DNA of 13,155 nucleotides from Candidatus Saccharimonadota bacterium (GTDB lineage Bacteria; Patescibacteriota; Saccharimonadia; Saccharimonadales; UBA4665): assembly GCA_028289265.1 (NCBI GenBank), contig JAQGGU010000033.1, forward strand, positions 1 to 13,155, read 5' to 3'. This document shows, piece by piece, positions 12,794-13,155 of this stretch. A program made the position numbers and the translations under genes. Below the pieces are notes generated by a model. The model was not told where the DNA came from and searched no databases. It saw only the letters and a list, made by a program, of their open reading frames with translations. Positions within the stretch are counted from its first letter, which is position 1, and the number at the start of each line of letters is the position of its first letter.

Positions 12794-13155
12794 GTGACTT
12801 ACTATTACAAAGTTCTTGTCGGGAGCGCCCAGTATCATGGGAGTGAAGCTCTAACGTACGCCAGCGACGAAGACCTACCCATTGGGGCCATCGTGCGGAT
12901 ACCACTGCAAAGAATATCAGCGCTCGGTGTTGTAACCGGGATAGTCGGAAAACCTTCTTTTAAAACGAAAAACATCTTAGAAACATTTGGGCTCCCACCG
13001 CTGCCAGCCAATCTTGTCGGGGTCATCACGTGGCTGCGCGCCTACTACCCGGCACCGCTCGGCCAAACCACTTTATCGATCTTGCCCAGCCAACTTACAC
13101 CCAAACTTATCGATGAAATACCCGGGCTGCAAGAACCCATAGCTATAGCAGACAA
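12794..13155 (+). CDS. priA: Primosomal protein N' (PriA), N-terminal part (gene runs off the right edge)
   Basis: Replication-restart helicase that recognises stalled forks. Only about 120 codons are present. Seen: YYKVLVGSAQYHGSEALTYA then LPIGAIVRIPLQ and ALGVVTGIVG, the beta-rich 3'-DNA-binding domain found at the PriA N-terminus, followed by LPPLPANLVGVITWLRAYYP and the start of the winged-helix region. The helicase domains are off the window. The start is GTG 12794 (VTYYKV): the frame is open further upstream but has no ATG, and a TATACT -10 ends 6 nt before the GTG with no Shine-Dalgarno, consistent with a leaderless mRNA. It is the only plus-strand gene here. Reading it as PriA rests on the N-terminal domain alone. 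Confidence 0.85.
   Translation, partial: MTYYYKVLVGSAQYHGSEALTYASDEDLPIGAIVRIPLQRISALGVVTGIVGKPSFKTKNILETFGLPPLPANLVGVITWLRAYYPAPLGQTTLSILPSQLTPKLIDEIPGLQEPIAIAD

Overview
The window reads as a gene-dense bacterial chromosome segment, most likely from a Patescibacteria (CPR) lineage, with Saccharibacteria (TM7) as my best guess. This is inference from protein style: a eukaryote-like (type 2) IleRS, a class II ribonucleotide reductase with a Cys-rich tail, a short adenylate kinase next to map, and small CPR-style winged-helix and membrane proteins. It uses a standard code: seven genes end in TAG. There are no mobile elements, CRISPR arrays, tRNAs or rRNAs that I can recognise. All genes lie on the minus strand except the last (priA), which diverges from them.

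Layout, left to right. (1) The 5' 575 codons of ileS, preceded by a roughly 250-nt leader that folds as a T-box riboswitch with a competing intrinsic terminator and its own promoter. (2) Two small genes of unknown function: a thioredoxin-fold-like protein without CxxC, and a 172-aa hypothetical protein. (3) nrdJ, the B12-dependent ribonucleotide reductase, read in one frame from 5881 to 3062 but cut by an in-frame TAG at 4729-4727; upstream of it is nrdR, the nrd repressor. (4) A 395-bp gene-free stretch with several hairpins and a possible nrdR promoter, then the ftsZ terminator. (5) ftsA and ftsZ, the divisome pair, each with its own promoter. (6) A tight yqeY-adk-map operon. (7) rpsU (ribosomal protein S21), a small winged-helix regulator and a small three-helix membrane protein. 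(8) The start of priA on the plus strand.

Functionally this is housekeeping: translation (ileS, rpsU, map, yqeY), deoxynucleotide supply (nrdJ, nrdR), nucleotide balance (adk), division (ftsA, ftsZ) and replication restart (priA). The most notable signals are regulatory. One is the ileS T-box. Another is a recurring arrangement in which the -10 box lies 6-14 nt before the start codon with no Shine-Dalgarno, implying leaderless or near-leaderless mRNAs. The third is the nonsense codon inside nrdJ.
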